Source of the DNA: Mauremys mutica
Lineage: Eukaryota > Chordata > Testudines > Geoemydidae
Reading direction: 5' to 3'
Length of the DNA: 64,000 nt
Assembly (NCBI RefSeq): GCF_020497125.1
Contig: NC_059073.1
Location: 19,365,225 to 19,429,224 of the forward strand
The notes under the pieces were generated by a model. The model searched no databases, was not told where the DNA came from, and saw only the letters and a program-made list of their open reading frames with translations. The position numbers were made by a program, and so were the translations under genes. This document shows positions 43,860 through 55,015 of this stretch, in pieces. Positions within the stretch are counted from its first letter, which is position 1; every line of letters begins with the position of its first letter.

Positions 43860-43945
43860 TTTAATCATGCAGTATCACAGTGCGTCTGAATCCAGGACCT
43901 TCACAGCTGAAAGTGTGAACTTCTACCACTTCAGCTAAAGGACAT
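43860..43945 (-). repeat. tRNA-like SINE head
   Basis: On the minus strand TTTAGCTGAAGTGGTAGAAG fits a Pol III A box and GGTCCTGGATTCAGAC fits a B box, about 30 bases apart, as in tRNA-derived SINEs. It does not fold as an intact tRNA by eye and lacks a clear anticodon arm. Confidence 0.5.
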
Positions 43946-43992
43946 AGACCTATATCCTTGGAGGGAGGGGAGTTTCCTTTAGGAATCTAGTA

Positions 43993-44185
43993 CACCTTTA
44001 CCTCAATATAATGCTGTCCTCGGGAGCCAAAAAATCTTACTGCGTTATAGGTGAAACCGCATTATATCGAACTGGCTTTGATCCACCAGAGTGCGCAGCC
44101 CTGCCTCCCCAGAGCACTGCTTTACTGCGTTATATCCAAATTCATGTTATATTGGGTCGTGTTATATTGGGCCAGGGTAGAGGTG
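43993..44185. mobile_element. Tc1/mariner-like MITE, copy 1
   Basis: CACCTTTACCTCAATATAAT at the left and the inverted GGTAGAGGTG at the right; TA at the left flank and TG at the right (a likely mutated TA). Closely related to 49559-49766. Confidence 0.8.
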
Positions 44186-44412
44186 TGTTTATCAAACATG
44201 AACCTCCAAGCAAACCTGATTCCAGCCCTTACTAACCAAGTAGCAGGGCCAATCTGTGTAACCTGTTCAGGACCAATGCAGCACTCATATTGTAATACTT
44301 CCCAGGTCTCTTCTGCCTGAAATTGCCATGGGCCAACTCTGGAAGCCTTTACTCAGTCCTACCCACCGATTTAGTGGAAGTTCGAGTAAGGATCTCAAGA
44401 TTTGACTCTGAA

Positions 44413-44633
44413 TGTATGATTCTGGTCTCATGCTAAGCAGCAGTTCTGCAGAAAAGGACCTGGGATTACAGTGGATGAGAAGCTCAGTGGTGGCAGATGA
44501 CAGAACAAGAAGCAATAGTCTCAAGTTGCAGTGGGAGAGGTCTAGGTTGGATATTAGGAAAAACTATTTCACTAGGAGGGTGGTGAAGCCCTGGAAGGGG
44601 TTACCTAGGGAGGTGGTGGAATCTCCATCCTTA
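44413..44633 (+). mobile_element. CR1 LINE 3' part, sense, left segment
   Basis: SSSAEKDLG, then a deletion, then [20 protein letters not shown] and [10 protein letters not shown] in the + frame. Broken at 44633 by the Harbinger-like element and continued at 44906. Confidence 0.88.
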
Positions 44634-44905
44634 GGCCATGGCTACACTTGCAAATTTGCAGCGCTGCAGCAGGGTGTGAAAACACACCCTCTCCAGCGCT
44701 GCAAATTGCGGCGCTGCAAAGTGCCAGTGTGGTCAAAGCCCCAGCGCTGGGAGCGCGGCTCCCAGCGCTGTATATTATTCCCCACAGGGAGGTGGAGTAC
44801 GGACAGCACTGGGAGAGCTCTCTCCCAGCGCTGGCGCTTTGACTACACTTAGCGCTTCAAAGCGCTGCCGCGGCAGCGCTTTGAAGTGCAAGTGTAGCCA
44901 TAGCC
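44634..44905. mobile_element. Harbinger-like MITE with AGCGCT cluster
   Basis: GGCCATGGCTACACTTGCA and its inverted partner TGCAAGTGTAGCCATAGCC bound a 272-bp element; the TTA target repeat lies on both sides (44631-44633, 44906-44908), as in PIF/Harbinger. It carries at least eight copies of the AGCGCT/GGCGCT palindrome core. Confidence 0.92.
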
Positions 44906-44908
44906 TTA

Positions 44909-45043
44909 GAGGTTTCTAAGGCCCGGCTTGACAAAGCCCTGGCTGGGATGATTTAGTTGGAGTTGGTCCTGCTTTGAGCAGGGGGTTGGACTAGATGACC
45001 TCCTGAGGTCTCTTCCAACCCTAATCTTCTATGATTTTATGAT
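44909..45043 (+). mobile_element. CR1 LINE 3' part, sense, right segment
   Basis: Continuation: GGTCCTGCTTTGAGCAGGG, GGACTAGATGACCTCCTGAG and the tail TTCTATGATTTTATGATT, the 8-bp-type CR1 tail. Confidence 0.93.
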
Positions 45044-45529
45044 TTGCTGCCCCACATACAACCAACAGCTCAGTCTCTAGCAGTGATTATTCATGTAGTG
45101 CCCACAGCTCTAGATGTTCCAAGAGTGCAGGGTTTGGGAATAGTTCATTAGCCAACATTATCATCAATCAAAACATTTTGGACAGTTCAAACAGAGCCCC
45201 TTTGTTTTATAAGAGGCTTTGCTGTCTCCTTCCTGACTGAGTACCATATTGTACTCTGGAGAGGAGATGTAGAAATGTGAATTTAATGATTGCAGTTTGT
45301 AAGGTCAGTAAATTATGATTTCTCTTCCCCCCGTAACTAACGTGAAGGTATTAATTCTTGCTACTTGGAACAAAAGAGGATAAAGGAAGACATTTGCTTG
45401 CAACGGTTTTGGCAAAGGTTAAGAATTGTTTAAAAATGTTTGTCTTTGCAGTGGTGGGGGTACAGGGATTGCAGTCTGGGGACGGTTCAGATTTTGTCTT
45501 TTGGTTGCTCTTTTTACTTTGTTAAATTA
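45044..45529. other. Intronic stretch, nothing recognised
   Basis: No assignable element or gene. Confidence 0.3.
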
Positions 45530-45725
45530 TTGCTATTTATTTTGTATGTTATGGGCTCTAAGACACCCCATTGTGCACTGTAGAAACATATAGCAAGAGA
45601 CGGTCCCTGCTTTGACAGCCTCATAGAGAAGACAAAGGGTGACAGAAAGGAAAAGTGGTGGTGTCTCTAGGTTACAGATGCGGAATTAGAGAACAAAGAG
45701 ATTAAGACCCCAATTCAGCAAAGCA
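45530..45725 (+). repeat. MIR-like SINE fragment
   Basis: CTATTTATTTTGTATGTTATGGG, ACACCCCATTGTGCACTGTA and GACAGCCTCATAGAGAAGAC followed by GGTTACAGATGCGGAATTAG match the MIR-type order seen at 34895. Confidence 0.6.
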
Positions 45726-45819
45726 CCAAGCTTTAAACATGTGCTTAAGTCAGTCCCTATTCAGCAACTCAATAAGGATGTGCTGAAGTCTCCTTCACTT
45801 TGATTTTCTACAGTACTGA

Positions 45820-46067
45820 AGGATACGTCTGTACTGCATTTTAAAACCTGCAGCGGTGAGTCTGAGTCCGGGTCTACAGACTCAGGCTTGGGCGACAGCA
45901 CTAAAAACTGCCGTGTAGACTTTCAGGCTCAGCTTGGAGCTGGGCCTCTGAAGCCCAGGGAGGAGGGTGGGTTTCCTAACTCAAGCGCCAGTTTGAGTTT
46001 TAGTGCTGTAGGGTGACCCAGGCTCTGAGACACTGCTGTGGGTTTTAAAACGCATGTAGACATACCT
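45820..46067. mobile_element. MITE with AGGTATGTCTAC-type termini
   Basis: AGGATACGTCTGTACTGCAT at the left and the inverse of ATGTAGACATACCT at the right. Both arms continue with TTTTAAAACC near the ends. TGA and TAA flank it, a possible diverged 3-bp duplication of Harbinger type. Confidence 0.75.
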
Positions 46068-46194
46068 TAAGTGTCCTAAGCGCACAGGCCTGCCTTGAAA
46101 AATGAATGGGGCTTGTACTCTTAAATCATTTCAGTGCTTTTCAAAAGCCCTAACCATCATGCTTAACTTTAAGCAAGTGTTTAATAGTTGTGCT

Positions 46195-46315
46195 GAATTA
46201 GTGCCTATATGTCTTTCCCAAGGTCACTCTATCTGTGCCAGAGCCAGGAATTGCACATAGATCTCCTGAATCCCAGTCCAGTGCCCCAAGCCACAAGACC
46301 ATCCTTCCTCATTGT
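46195..46315 (+). repeat. MIR-like fragment
   Basis: TCTTTCCCAAGGTCACTCTA, GTGCCAGAGCCAGGAATTGC and AGTGCCCCAAGCCACAAGAC follow the MIR core and tail. Confidence 0.75.
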
Positions 46316-47639
46316 ATTATGTTCATTCTCTTCTGTATCATACTCATTGTACTTTGTTAGGTTGAGCATGTCTGACTGAGTGATTAAATATATGGGTTAA
46401 ATCATACCATCCTTATTCAGTAGTGGGCAAAGCTTCAGGATTGCTGGAGTAATGGTTGAGGACTTCAGGATTTGGCCCATATTACTCTTTGAAAGAGTGG
46501 ACTTAAACAACAAACCAATTCCTGCTCCCATTGAGGTCACTGGCAAAACTCCCGTTAACTTCAATTTTCATTTATGTATTGTCATGTTAGTCTTCTGTAA
46601 AGCCTGCTGCCAGTCTGTATGTTAACACTGAATCACATGAATTCCATACATGGATCCACATGTGAGAGCTGGCTTTTATATTGCACTTACTTCCTGTAGT
46701 GAACTAGTGCCTGATCCAAAATCTACCGAAGGCCATGGAAACAGTGCAGGTGGCTTCAGTAGTCAAGCTTTGGCTCAGGCTTCCTAGCAAATACAGAAAG
46801 TGGGTGCAGATGTGAACAAGTCACTGCTACCTTTTGAACCAAACTGGTGTGCTCCTAGGTTAATAATCGTGGACCTGATTCTGATCAAGAATAACACCGT
46901 GGAAATCAATGACGTTACCTTGGTGTGAGAGGAGAACTGAATCAAACAGTTATGCTAGTACATGGAGTTTGTGTAAACTGGCAATCTGTGGAAGCGACAG
47001 CATGCCTTTGTGTAACTTACCCAAATGAGAGAACAGAGAGTTGGATTCTTTGAATATTTGTGATGCCATCACATTTTAAAACAAATTCTTTTCCTTGCTT
47101 CAATTAGCATTTTGCTGGGAAATACAAAAGCTTGTAATTTTTGTCATATGATGTATAAAAGGGGAAACCTCCGCATTTCTTTTTTCCTATCAGCCTTTGA
47201 AGTTGGTTGCAGGTTTTCCTCACTGCTGCAGATACAATCAATTCTCAGCTTCGGGCTGTAAGGAATGATATATTTGGTTTGGTGGGGATGATGGGGAGCC
47301 CATTTGCTATGCATATCCATTTCTATTTAGTCTTACTGGATATAGAGCAGGGAGGAAAGGGAGAAAAATATTAGATGTGGTATCGCTGCAATTAATTTTG
47401 ATAAGGTGCATGATAAATACTATGAATTCATAAAATGCCTCTTTTCCTTCTAGTTTGTATGATGATGTAATCACATGTATAATATGTCTGAGAATAATAA
47501 GCCTTCCTTGGCCAAATTATTTCCAAAGTCTGTTTTAGGCAACTTCTCGTTAATCAGTAGTTAAGAAGATGAATTTGATCATAGTTTGTAGAAGTAGGGG
47601 TAGGACAAGATGTGGAATAACCTCTGCATTTGTCATTAG
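46316..47639. other. Intronic stretch, nothing recognised
   Basis: Scattered short relics of amniote repeats (for example AAACTCCCGTTAACTTCAAT at 46548) but no bounded element or gene. Confidence 0.35.
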
Positions 47640-47971
47640 TGAGAGATTACTGGAATCCTGTGTCCAGTTCTGGTGTCCACACTTCAGAAAGGATGTTGAA
47701 ATATTGGAAAAGGTTCAGAAAACAAAAACGATTAAAAGTCAGCCTGGGAAACCTGCCTTACAGTGCGAGACTTAAGAACCTCACTCTCTGTAGTTTATTC
47801 AAGGGATGGTTGCATGGTGACTTGATCAGTCTACCAATACCTATATGGGGAGAGTTTCTTTTAATGGTAAGCAGCTATTTAATCTAGCGGAAAAAGATAT
47901 AACAAGATCCAGTGGTTGGAAACTGAAGCTAGATAAATTCAGAGTAGAAATAAGGTGAATGTTTTTAATGT
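47640..47971 (+). mobile_element. CR1 LINE, sense, left segment
   Basis: The + frame reads ESCVQFWCPHFRKDVEILEK, then (frame-shifted) NLPYSARLKNLTLCSLFKGW and LHGDLISL, the post-RT CR1 region. Interrupted at about 47972 within the GGTGAATGTTTTTAA phrase. Confidence 0.85.
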
Positions 47972-48560
47972 AGACATAGTCTTACTGTCTACACACCATT
48001 ACTGGTGCGGTGTAGTGTAGGTGTAGCTACATGCCACTGTGAAAAACAGGCTGCGTCCACACTGTAGTGTGTCACTACAAGTGTTGGTGAAAGGCTCTTG
48101 CAGCAGGGAGGCAGTTGGGAAAGTATATGCTTTTCCTCACTGCCTCCCTGCTGCCAGAGCCTTTTTCTGTTGCTGGAGTCTTCCCTTACATGGGGACAAA
48201 GCAGAGCCTTCCACTGCTACAGGGCTGCAGCTGTGGGGAGCTGGCAGTCTTTCCCCCTTCCTGGAGTCTTTCCCCTCTGCCACCTCACTGCCAGAGCCTT
48301 TTCCTGTGGACGGGAAAGGCTCCAGCTGTGGGGAGGCAGCGGGACATCATACTGCTGAACAAAAGCAGTGTAGATGGGGAGGCCCAGCTTGGGAGAGTAG
48401 GGAACCGTGTAGGGAATGTATTTGCATATCTACCCACATCCTTCAGGCATGTCTTTACTCTACTTGCGTAAGCCATGCGTCACCAGCTGCACCACTATTT
48501 ATACCTATGAGGACTATGTGGCTATGCAATCTACATGCTGCTGATAGATGCTTGCAGTAT
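47972..48560. mobile_element. Insertion in CR1, class undetermined
   Basis: Starts near GTAGACATAGTCTTACTGTCTAC, itself a small hairpin. The middle contains inverted phrases CTTGCAGCAGGGAGGCAG and CTGCCTCCCTGCTGCCAGAG. The right boundary (about 48550-48565) is set only by where the CR1 resumes. No protein remains. Confidence 0.55.
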
Positions 48561-48785
48561 ACAGGTACTGTGAGGGTAATTAACCATTGGGAATACTTAC
48601 CTGGGGCTGTTGTAGATTCTCCATCACTTGAAGGCTTTAAATCAAGACTGCATGTCTTTCTAAAAGATATGCTACCGCTAAAGCAGAAGTTAGGGTCTTG
48701 AAGCAGAGATTTCTGGGTGAGGTTGTTTGACCTATATTAGACAGGTAAGGCTAGATGACCATAATGGTTCCTTCTGGCTTGAACA
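48561..48785 (+). mobile_element. CR1 LINE, sense, right segment
   Basis: AATTAACCATTGGGAATAC, then a frame VVDSPSLEGFKSRLHVFLKD (CR1 ORF2 C-terminus), ending AATGGTTCCTTCTGGCTTG. Confidence 0.88.
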
Positions 48786-48934
48786 TTTGAGTCTATAATA
48801 TGATATTGTTCCTACTGGAACATGAGACAATCCACCTTCCTTCAAAGGACGTTGTGTTAATGCTGCCTCATCAGAACTTCCTTTTTTTCTTCCTGTATTT
48901 TCAGGAATGAATTGTACAAATATGGATCCACAGT

Positions 48935-49225
48935 ATCACTAACCACAAGTGCTCAAATATCATGAGTCAGGCCTCAAGAAGATCATGAGATGCACTTAAA
49001 AATCATGAGATTAATAATACATTTGGGGTTCTTTTTATTTGCCTTCTGTTTTTGAGCCTTTAAGGTATATTCTATTCCTGTTTTCAAAGTTTTCTCCATA
49101 ATCAGGAGGGATGGAAAGTTACTCTTTTTCTTAAATGAAAGACAAGATTTCCATGCAATCCCTTTATGCCAGAAACTGGGGCTTTAGGAGAAATACCAAA
49201 TATTGCAAGTCAAACACTCTTTGGG
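48935..49225 (-). repeat. Interspersed repeat, same family as 9336-9530
   Basis: Longer copy, with repeated AAATCATGAGATT-type phrases at the left (48945-49010) followed by the shared GGGGTTCTTTTTATTTGCC block. Confidence 0.65.
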
Positions 49226-49558
49226 TTTCCCTTTAGCTTTTGACTTCAGTGGAATGACGCTGAGTCACATCAACTGAGCTGGCTCCCCCATATAATTTCC
49301 CTGTACTCTAAAAATCTTCAAATGCAATGCCAGAGCCCAATCTTGCTCCCATTGACATAAATAGTAAAAATTCCACTGATTTCAGTGAAGAAGGATCAGG
49401 TGCTCAGACTGCAGTGCATAAATTCCAGTGACACTTTTCTGCTTCATGTGTCTACTGCTGTTTATCATTTGGCAGTATGATTTGGTAGCCATTGCAAGAC
49501 CGAGGGCTGGTATTTTTGGAAGTTCAATATTCAGCACTGGAATCTCATTTTCCATGTA

Positions 49559-49766
49559 CACCTCTACCTTGATATAACGCTGTCCTTGGGAGCAGAAAAA
49601 TCTTACTATGTTATAGGTGAAACCGCATTATATTGAACTTGCTTTGATCCACTGGAGTATGCAGCCCTGCCCTCCTCTCCCCCCCCCCCCCCCCCCGGAG
49701 CACTGCTTTACCACATTATATCTGAATTCATGTTATATCAGGTCACGTTATATCGGGGTAGAGGTG
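49559..49766. mobile_element. Tc1/mariner-like MITE, copy 2
   Basis: CACCTCTACCTTGATATAAC and the inverted GTTATATCGGGGTAGAGGTG bound a 208-bp element, with TA on both sides (49557-49558, 49767-49768). Contains a C-run of about 17-18 at 49680-49697. Aligned with 43993-44185 over its whole length. Confidence 0.92.
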
Positions 49767-50734
49767 TACTTTAATTGATTTTAGAATCCACTCCTGACCT
49801 ATTTCTATTCCCACTGAAGTTGATGGGGAAACTGCCATTGACTTAAGTGGGAGCTGGAAAGGCCTCTGCAACTGTTAATGAACTGAATCTCCGTTGCTTT
49901 AAAAAAAGTCACACGTTGTATTTTGGGGAGATTGCATCACTGCAAGTGGTAACAGAATGCAGCGTTTATATGCAAGGAGTTCTGGTTCCAGCTAGACATG
50001 AGCAATTGGTAGGGGCATTACACTAACAACAATATCTCTGAATCTCTGTCTCTCGGTTTTCATTTAAGATGTAAAATCCTTTCTATAACTAGGGAGTCCT
50101 GGAGCTTTGGCCTCTGGTTCTCTAAATGCCTCAGTTTCACTGTCTATAAAACTAGGATTACAGGGGAGTTGAGAGGGTTGTTTGATTCGGGTGATTTTCA
50201 GAGGTGATGAATGTATACAGGCTTGGATGATTTCAACTGGAGCTGTGTGTGTTACTGACAATTAGGCTCTGAATGTTTCCAAAGTGCTTTGAGCTCATTC
50301 AACGGCAGATACACTAGACATGCAAATTATTATGGGTCGAGCCGGGAGGGATGCCTATAGTCAAGGTTGCTCAACACTTCCCATTGTAAGACCCTGTTTT
50401 TCAGTTGCTAAACTTTAACTATTTGGGCTGAAATTTCCCATGCCAGGTGACTGCCTCAGGATGAATTATTTTTGAAAGGTTTAGCAAAAATGGTTCAGTC
50501 ATTTCTGAGAACAAGATTAGGGAAAAATATTTGTTGCCCAGGTTTAAAAAAAATAATCTCCCAATTGTTTCATTGCAAAGTTCCAGGATCCATGGTTTGG
50601 AGCAGAGATTTGAAACTTGTCAGGAGTGTGCCTTTTGCTATTGCTGTGGAACAAGCGCCTAGATTTGGCCTAGATAAGAGCCTCTCGAACTTTCAGTTAG
50701 CACATGCTCAGTAGAGACTTGTTAGAGTTTAGCT
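49767..50734. other. Intronic stretch, nothing recognised
   Basis: No bounded element or gene. Confidence 0.35.
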
Positions 50735-51044
50735 CAGGGGTCGGCAACCTTTCAGAAGTGGTGTGCCGAATCTTCATTTATTCACTCTAATTTAAGGTTT
50801 CATGTGCCAGTAATACATTTAACGTTTTTAGAAGGTCTCCTTCTATAAGTCTATAATATATAACCAAACTATTGTTGTATGTAAATTAAATAAGGCTTTT
50901 AAAATGTTTAAGAAGCTTCATTTAAAATTAAATTAAAATGCAGAGTTCCCCGGACAGATGGCCAGGACCCGGGGAGTGTGACTGCCACTGAAAATCAGCT
51001 CGTGTGCTGCCTTTGACACCCATGCCATAGGTTGCCTACCCCTG
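50735..51044. mobile_element. hAT MITE, 310 bp, perfect 8-bp duplication
   Basis: CAGGGGTCGGCAACCTTTC and the inverted GGTTGCCTACCCCTG bound the element; GTTTAGCT flanks both sides exactly (50727-50734, 51045-51052). AT-rich interior, no coding. Confidence 0.96.
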
Positions 51045-51384
51045 GTTTAGCTGGTAAATTTTCTGAAGATTCTGACTGTATTGAGTATGCATCAGCCCAC
51101 GGCTGCGGAGGCTGAGCAGCCAGAGATTACTGTGGCACCAGGACTAGCACTGAGAGCAGGGGGCCTCTCCTGTGCTCTCCGTTCTCCTGCTGCCACTCTA
51201 GCAGTGAGGAGGAGGACTTGCTTGACTAGACTGCAGAGGGATCTGGTTTGCAGAAGTGTTGAGTGCTCACAGCTGCAACTGAAGTCAACAGGAGCTGTGC
51301 TTCAGACATACTTTTCTCTTTTTATAGCACTTCACAAGGCTGTATGCATCTCAAATTAGGCACAGAAAATTAATGGACACTTTT

Positions 51385-51535
51385 GACCTTAATCTTTGTG
51401 CATCTGCTGCTTATCTGCAAAATGGGGATAATTCTATCCCCTCATCTCTCAGGGGGGTTTGTGAAGATAGATTAATGTTTGCGAAGCACTCAGGTACTAG
51501 AGTGATGAGCACCATAGAGAAGCCCAGGAGGAGAT
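51385..51535 (-). repeat. MIR-like fragment
   Basis: CTTATCTGCAAAATGGGGAT and AGATAGATTAATGTTTGCGA..AGCACTCAGGTACTAGAGTG match the MIR core read from the opposite strand. Confidence 0.7.
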
Positions 51536-53183
51536 TGATTGATTAACTTTGTTTCCAGAGCAGTAAATAAGACACGGGGCCACCTACTGAATGATAAGAG
51601 GAAATGTTGAATACATTTTGTGAACACAGTCCATCCTGTGCACTGACTGAGCTAGGGCGTCCTGTTTAAAAAAACAAAGTGATGAAAGACTGCATCATGA
51701 TGCATACGCAAAAGTGGGCTGAATTAATATTGCGGGGACAGTCTTATTTTTGGGACTTTCTAACTTCTGAGTGCCTAACCTTGCAACCTTAATGTTCTTT
51801 TAAATTAGTTTTTTTGTGTGTAAGTATTAAATAATGGTAGGAATTTGTTAAATCAGTCCTAGAGTCATGCCGTGGAAGTCAGTGATGGAAAAGACCAATT
51901 CTGTCCATTCTCCTCCTGTGCAAGACTGGTCTCATTTCCGACAGTATAATTTCCTTGTTCTTTGTCTAGTCTAGACTTGCTTCTATGTTTCATATTTCTT
52001 GGGTTAAGAAAGGAAATTCTGAAGTGATTCTAGCCTCAGACTATGGTATTGTTTGTTTTTCTGGGAGACCCATCTCACAGTTCATGCACATTTAGATTAG
52101 TCTCAGTCCTAACAAAAGTCTCCGTGTTTTCGCTGCATAATTTAAAAGATTCCCCTCACATGTTCTCAGCACATACAAGCCCTGTTTAACAACTGGCCCT
52201 TTCCACTTCATGAGATCTCTTAGGAGACTGGGAATATTTTCCAAACCAAAGATGTACCATTTTAATTTTGTTTCTACTCCTGCACTGAGAATTGGTAACT
52301 GGATTGAAAAAAAAACAAGGCTGGAATCCCACCCCCATTGAAGTCAATGGGAGTTTTTCCACTGACATCACTGAAGTCAGGATTTCATCCCAAGTGCAGT
52401 GAAGTTGTAAACATCATTTCACTTCCTAATCTTCTGTTCTCTTCAGCTATATGTTTAAGCTTTCACCTCCTGAAATTGGGGCCCTCAGGCTAAAGAATGT
52501 GCTTCCCTTCCATCTCTTTCTGTAGAGAAACCTGTGTAAGTGCTGTACATAAGTGTGAGAATGAGCTAATAATGAAGAGCAGCTTGACTTGGGGCAGCCA
52601 TGAAACCTAGAAATGGAATAAATTCATTCCAGGACCCATTCTGAAATCTGCATTCTAGAACATGGAGAGATCATACAGCACACGTGGCCAAATTCTGGTT
52701 CGCTGCAGAAACGGTCCCCCAAAACATATTGTCATGGCAGGCATCACCAGATGGTGTTGCTAGACATAGTTCTTTGTCTTAGTGTGTGAGCAAATGCTCC
52801 GTTTTGTTAAGAAATGCTCTGTCATTAATTTTTGGTTATGTCCGGTTTTGTGTAGAGGCAGTTTCTGGAGAGCTGGAGCTGTACAAGCAAGGTGGGGGAG
52901 TTTGCTTTTTGCCTGAGCTCTGATTAAAATAAATTCGTGGCGCACAGTTGCTCTCTGAGAAATGGGTATTAGTGTTGGGCTGAGACTCCTGGAAGAAAAG
53001 ATGGCCATGCTCACTGTGAGTGAGGCCATCTCATTTCAGGACTGGTGTACATGTGTAAATAAAACAAGTCACACTTAGAACATATCCAGACTGTGTCACT
53101 GATTTCTCCTCCTCTGGGAGGCAGGGGGCAAAGCTGGTGTCACAACAGGGCACTAGTGTCAGAAGATGGGACAGCAATATTTA
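51536..53183. other. Intronic stretch, weak repeat phrases
   Basis: At 52328-52385 CCATTGAAGTCAATGGGAG and CACTGAAGTCAGGATTTCAT resemble the palindromic MITE family of 19195. Otherwise unassigned. Confidence 0.35.
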
Positions 53184-53273
53184 GGCTGGGATTTTCAAAG
53201 GAGCCTAAGGGGGTTGAAAGTCAATACTAATTGGGCACTCAAGTCCCTGAGGCTTCTTTGAAAACCTCAGCCA
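53184..53273. mobile_element. Hairpin MITE
   Basis: GGCTGGGATTTTCAAAGGAG and the inverted CTTCTTTGAAAACCTCAGCC form the arms of a 90-bp element related to 29683-29737. Confidence 0.75.
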
Positions 53274-54900
53274 CAGAGTGTATGCTGCAAAATCGGCAGT
53301 GTTGCGTGCAAGACTGCTCCACCATGCAGAGATTATTGCAGATCAGAGCACAAATAACCTATATGTGTTTCCCCACAGATACCATTGCTGAGTTACCAGT
53401 AGAGACTGAACTGAGCTGTTGTGTTTCAATTGTCCCAGCCCCGCAGTCCTATGCAAGAATTCCCCTTTGTAGCTGGTGCCAGAGAGGGTTGCTGAGCAGT
53501 CTCCCCATTGGTTTGGGGAGTTGTTTTAAGCCCATTAATTGGTGCTTACATAACTCTGTGATAGATGCTTGAGACAACCCTAATACATAACATGGAGAGA
53601 GAGCGAGAATAATGTGAGAATTTGTTAGAGGGTATAGCAAAAATGCTTTGTGTTGCCACAAAATCAACCTTTATTTTGCTTGTACAGAAGTCTTGGAGCT
53701 CAGGGTCATCTGGCTGAATCCTTGTATGATACTTAAAGTGGTATGTTTTTTAGATACCCCCCTCCCTTGCCCTTCCTGCTTACTCTTCTTAATGTAAAGA
53801 CCGCAAACACTGTGTAAAGGGAAAATGAAAATAATATTTATTTGCATGACCAACAGTATTGTTATGACTTGTATTAGGGAAGTGCATGGGAACCCACGTA
53901 AAGGATAAATATCCATTGTGCAAGGCACTGTACAGGCAAGTAACATAAAAGATTCTCTCTGCCCCAAGGAGTTTACTAGCCGGTGCTAGACAGGACGTGA
54001 CCGGTGGACAAAACTTACAAATCAGGTGGGTAGGAAGATGAAATAATAAAGTGAACAGAGTTTGGTGAGCTATGAGTTCAACTACTTGCCTAATCAATGC
54101 CAGATAGGAGTGATTTATAGGGATCACCTCAGAGGGAATTAAGAGGCTAATATAGCTGTATATATCTGGATGGGGATTTTCCCCCATGTTCAGGGGGCAG
54201 CTAAATGTTGGACTAAGTCTGAGCGTAGGTATTGTTTTGTGTGACTAAATTAAATCATTAATAAAAAAAAAGAACAGAAAATGAGACCTACTTTGATTCC
54301 CCTCTTTTTGTTCCAAAAGTCCCAGCTCTAACCTAATAATAGAACATTGCATTATATCTTATTTATTTATATAGGTCCTTTGATCCAAAATAGCCTGTAT
54401 AAAGACGATCAATGTACAAAAAACGATAAAGCAGAATGAAAGAAGAAGGAACATTAGGCAAGAAAACAAAGCCCTGATCCAGACATGGATTATATCTACT
54501 GGTTTATGGGCTCTGAGAATATTCAATATAATGTCCAAGATTTCATCCTGTTTGGCTATAGATAGAAGGCTTATTAGAGAGAGGCTATTCCTAATCCTGC
54601 AAATAGATTTTATGCAGATAAAAAAAAACTAATTTAAAAATTTAAAAATATCTTGAGGTTTTTTTTTAAATTGCAACACTGATATTTTGATCATAATAAT
54701 TTAGGCAGCAGGGGCATGAGTCATGAGCCAAGAATGTAAGGATGGCTCTGAATTATTACAGAGAATTATTTCCCAGGTGTCTGGCTGATGGGTCTTGTTC
54801 ACATGCTCAGGGTCTAACCAATCACATATTTGGGTCCAGGAAGAAATTTTCCCCATGTCAGATTGGCAGAGATGCTGGGAGGTTTCACCTTCCTCTGCAG
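53274..54900. other. Intronic stretch with a MIR-like scrap
   Basis: GCAAGGCACTGTACAGGCAA and CTCTCTGCCCCAAGGAGTTT at 53920-53985 resemble the MIR 5' half. Nothing else assignable. Confidence 0.35.
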
Positions 54901-55015
54901 CCTGGTGCACAGGTCACTTGCTGGTTTGAACTAGATTAAATGGTGGATTCTCTAACTTGAAGTCCTTAAATCAAGATTTGAGGATTTCTGTAACTCAGCC
55001 AGAGGTTATGGGTCT
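54901..55015 (+). mobile_element. CR1/L3-like 3' end, left segment
   Basis: GGTGGATTCTCTAACTTGAA, AGTCCTTAAATCAAGATTTG and CAGCCAGAGGTTATGGGTCT match the terminal part of old CR1 copies; cut by the LTR-like element and resumed at 56161. Confidence 0.75.

Noticed and set aside
48039..48701. 220-codon open frame on the + strand
   Set aside because: It crosses from the insertion into the CR1 tail, and its C-terminal part (VVDSPSLEGFKSRL) is CR1 ORF2, so it is a chance fusion of two repeats.
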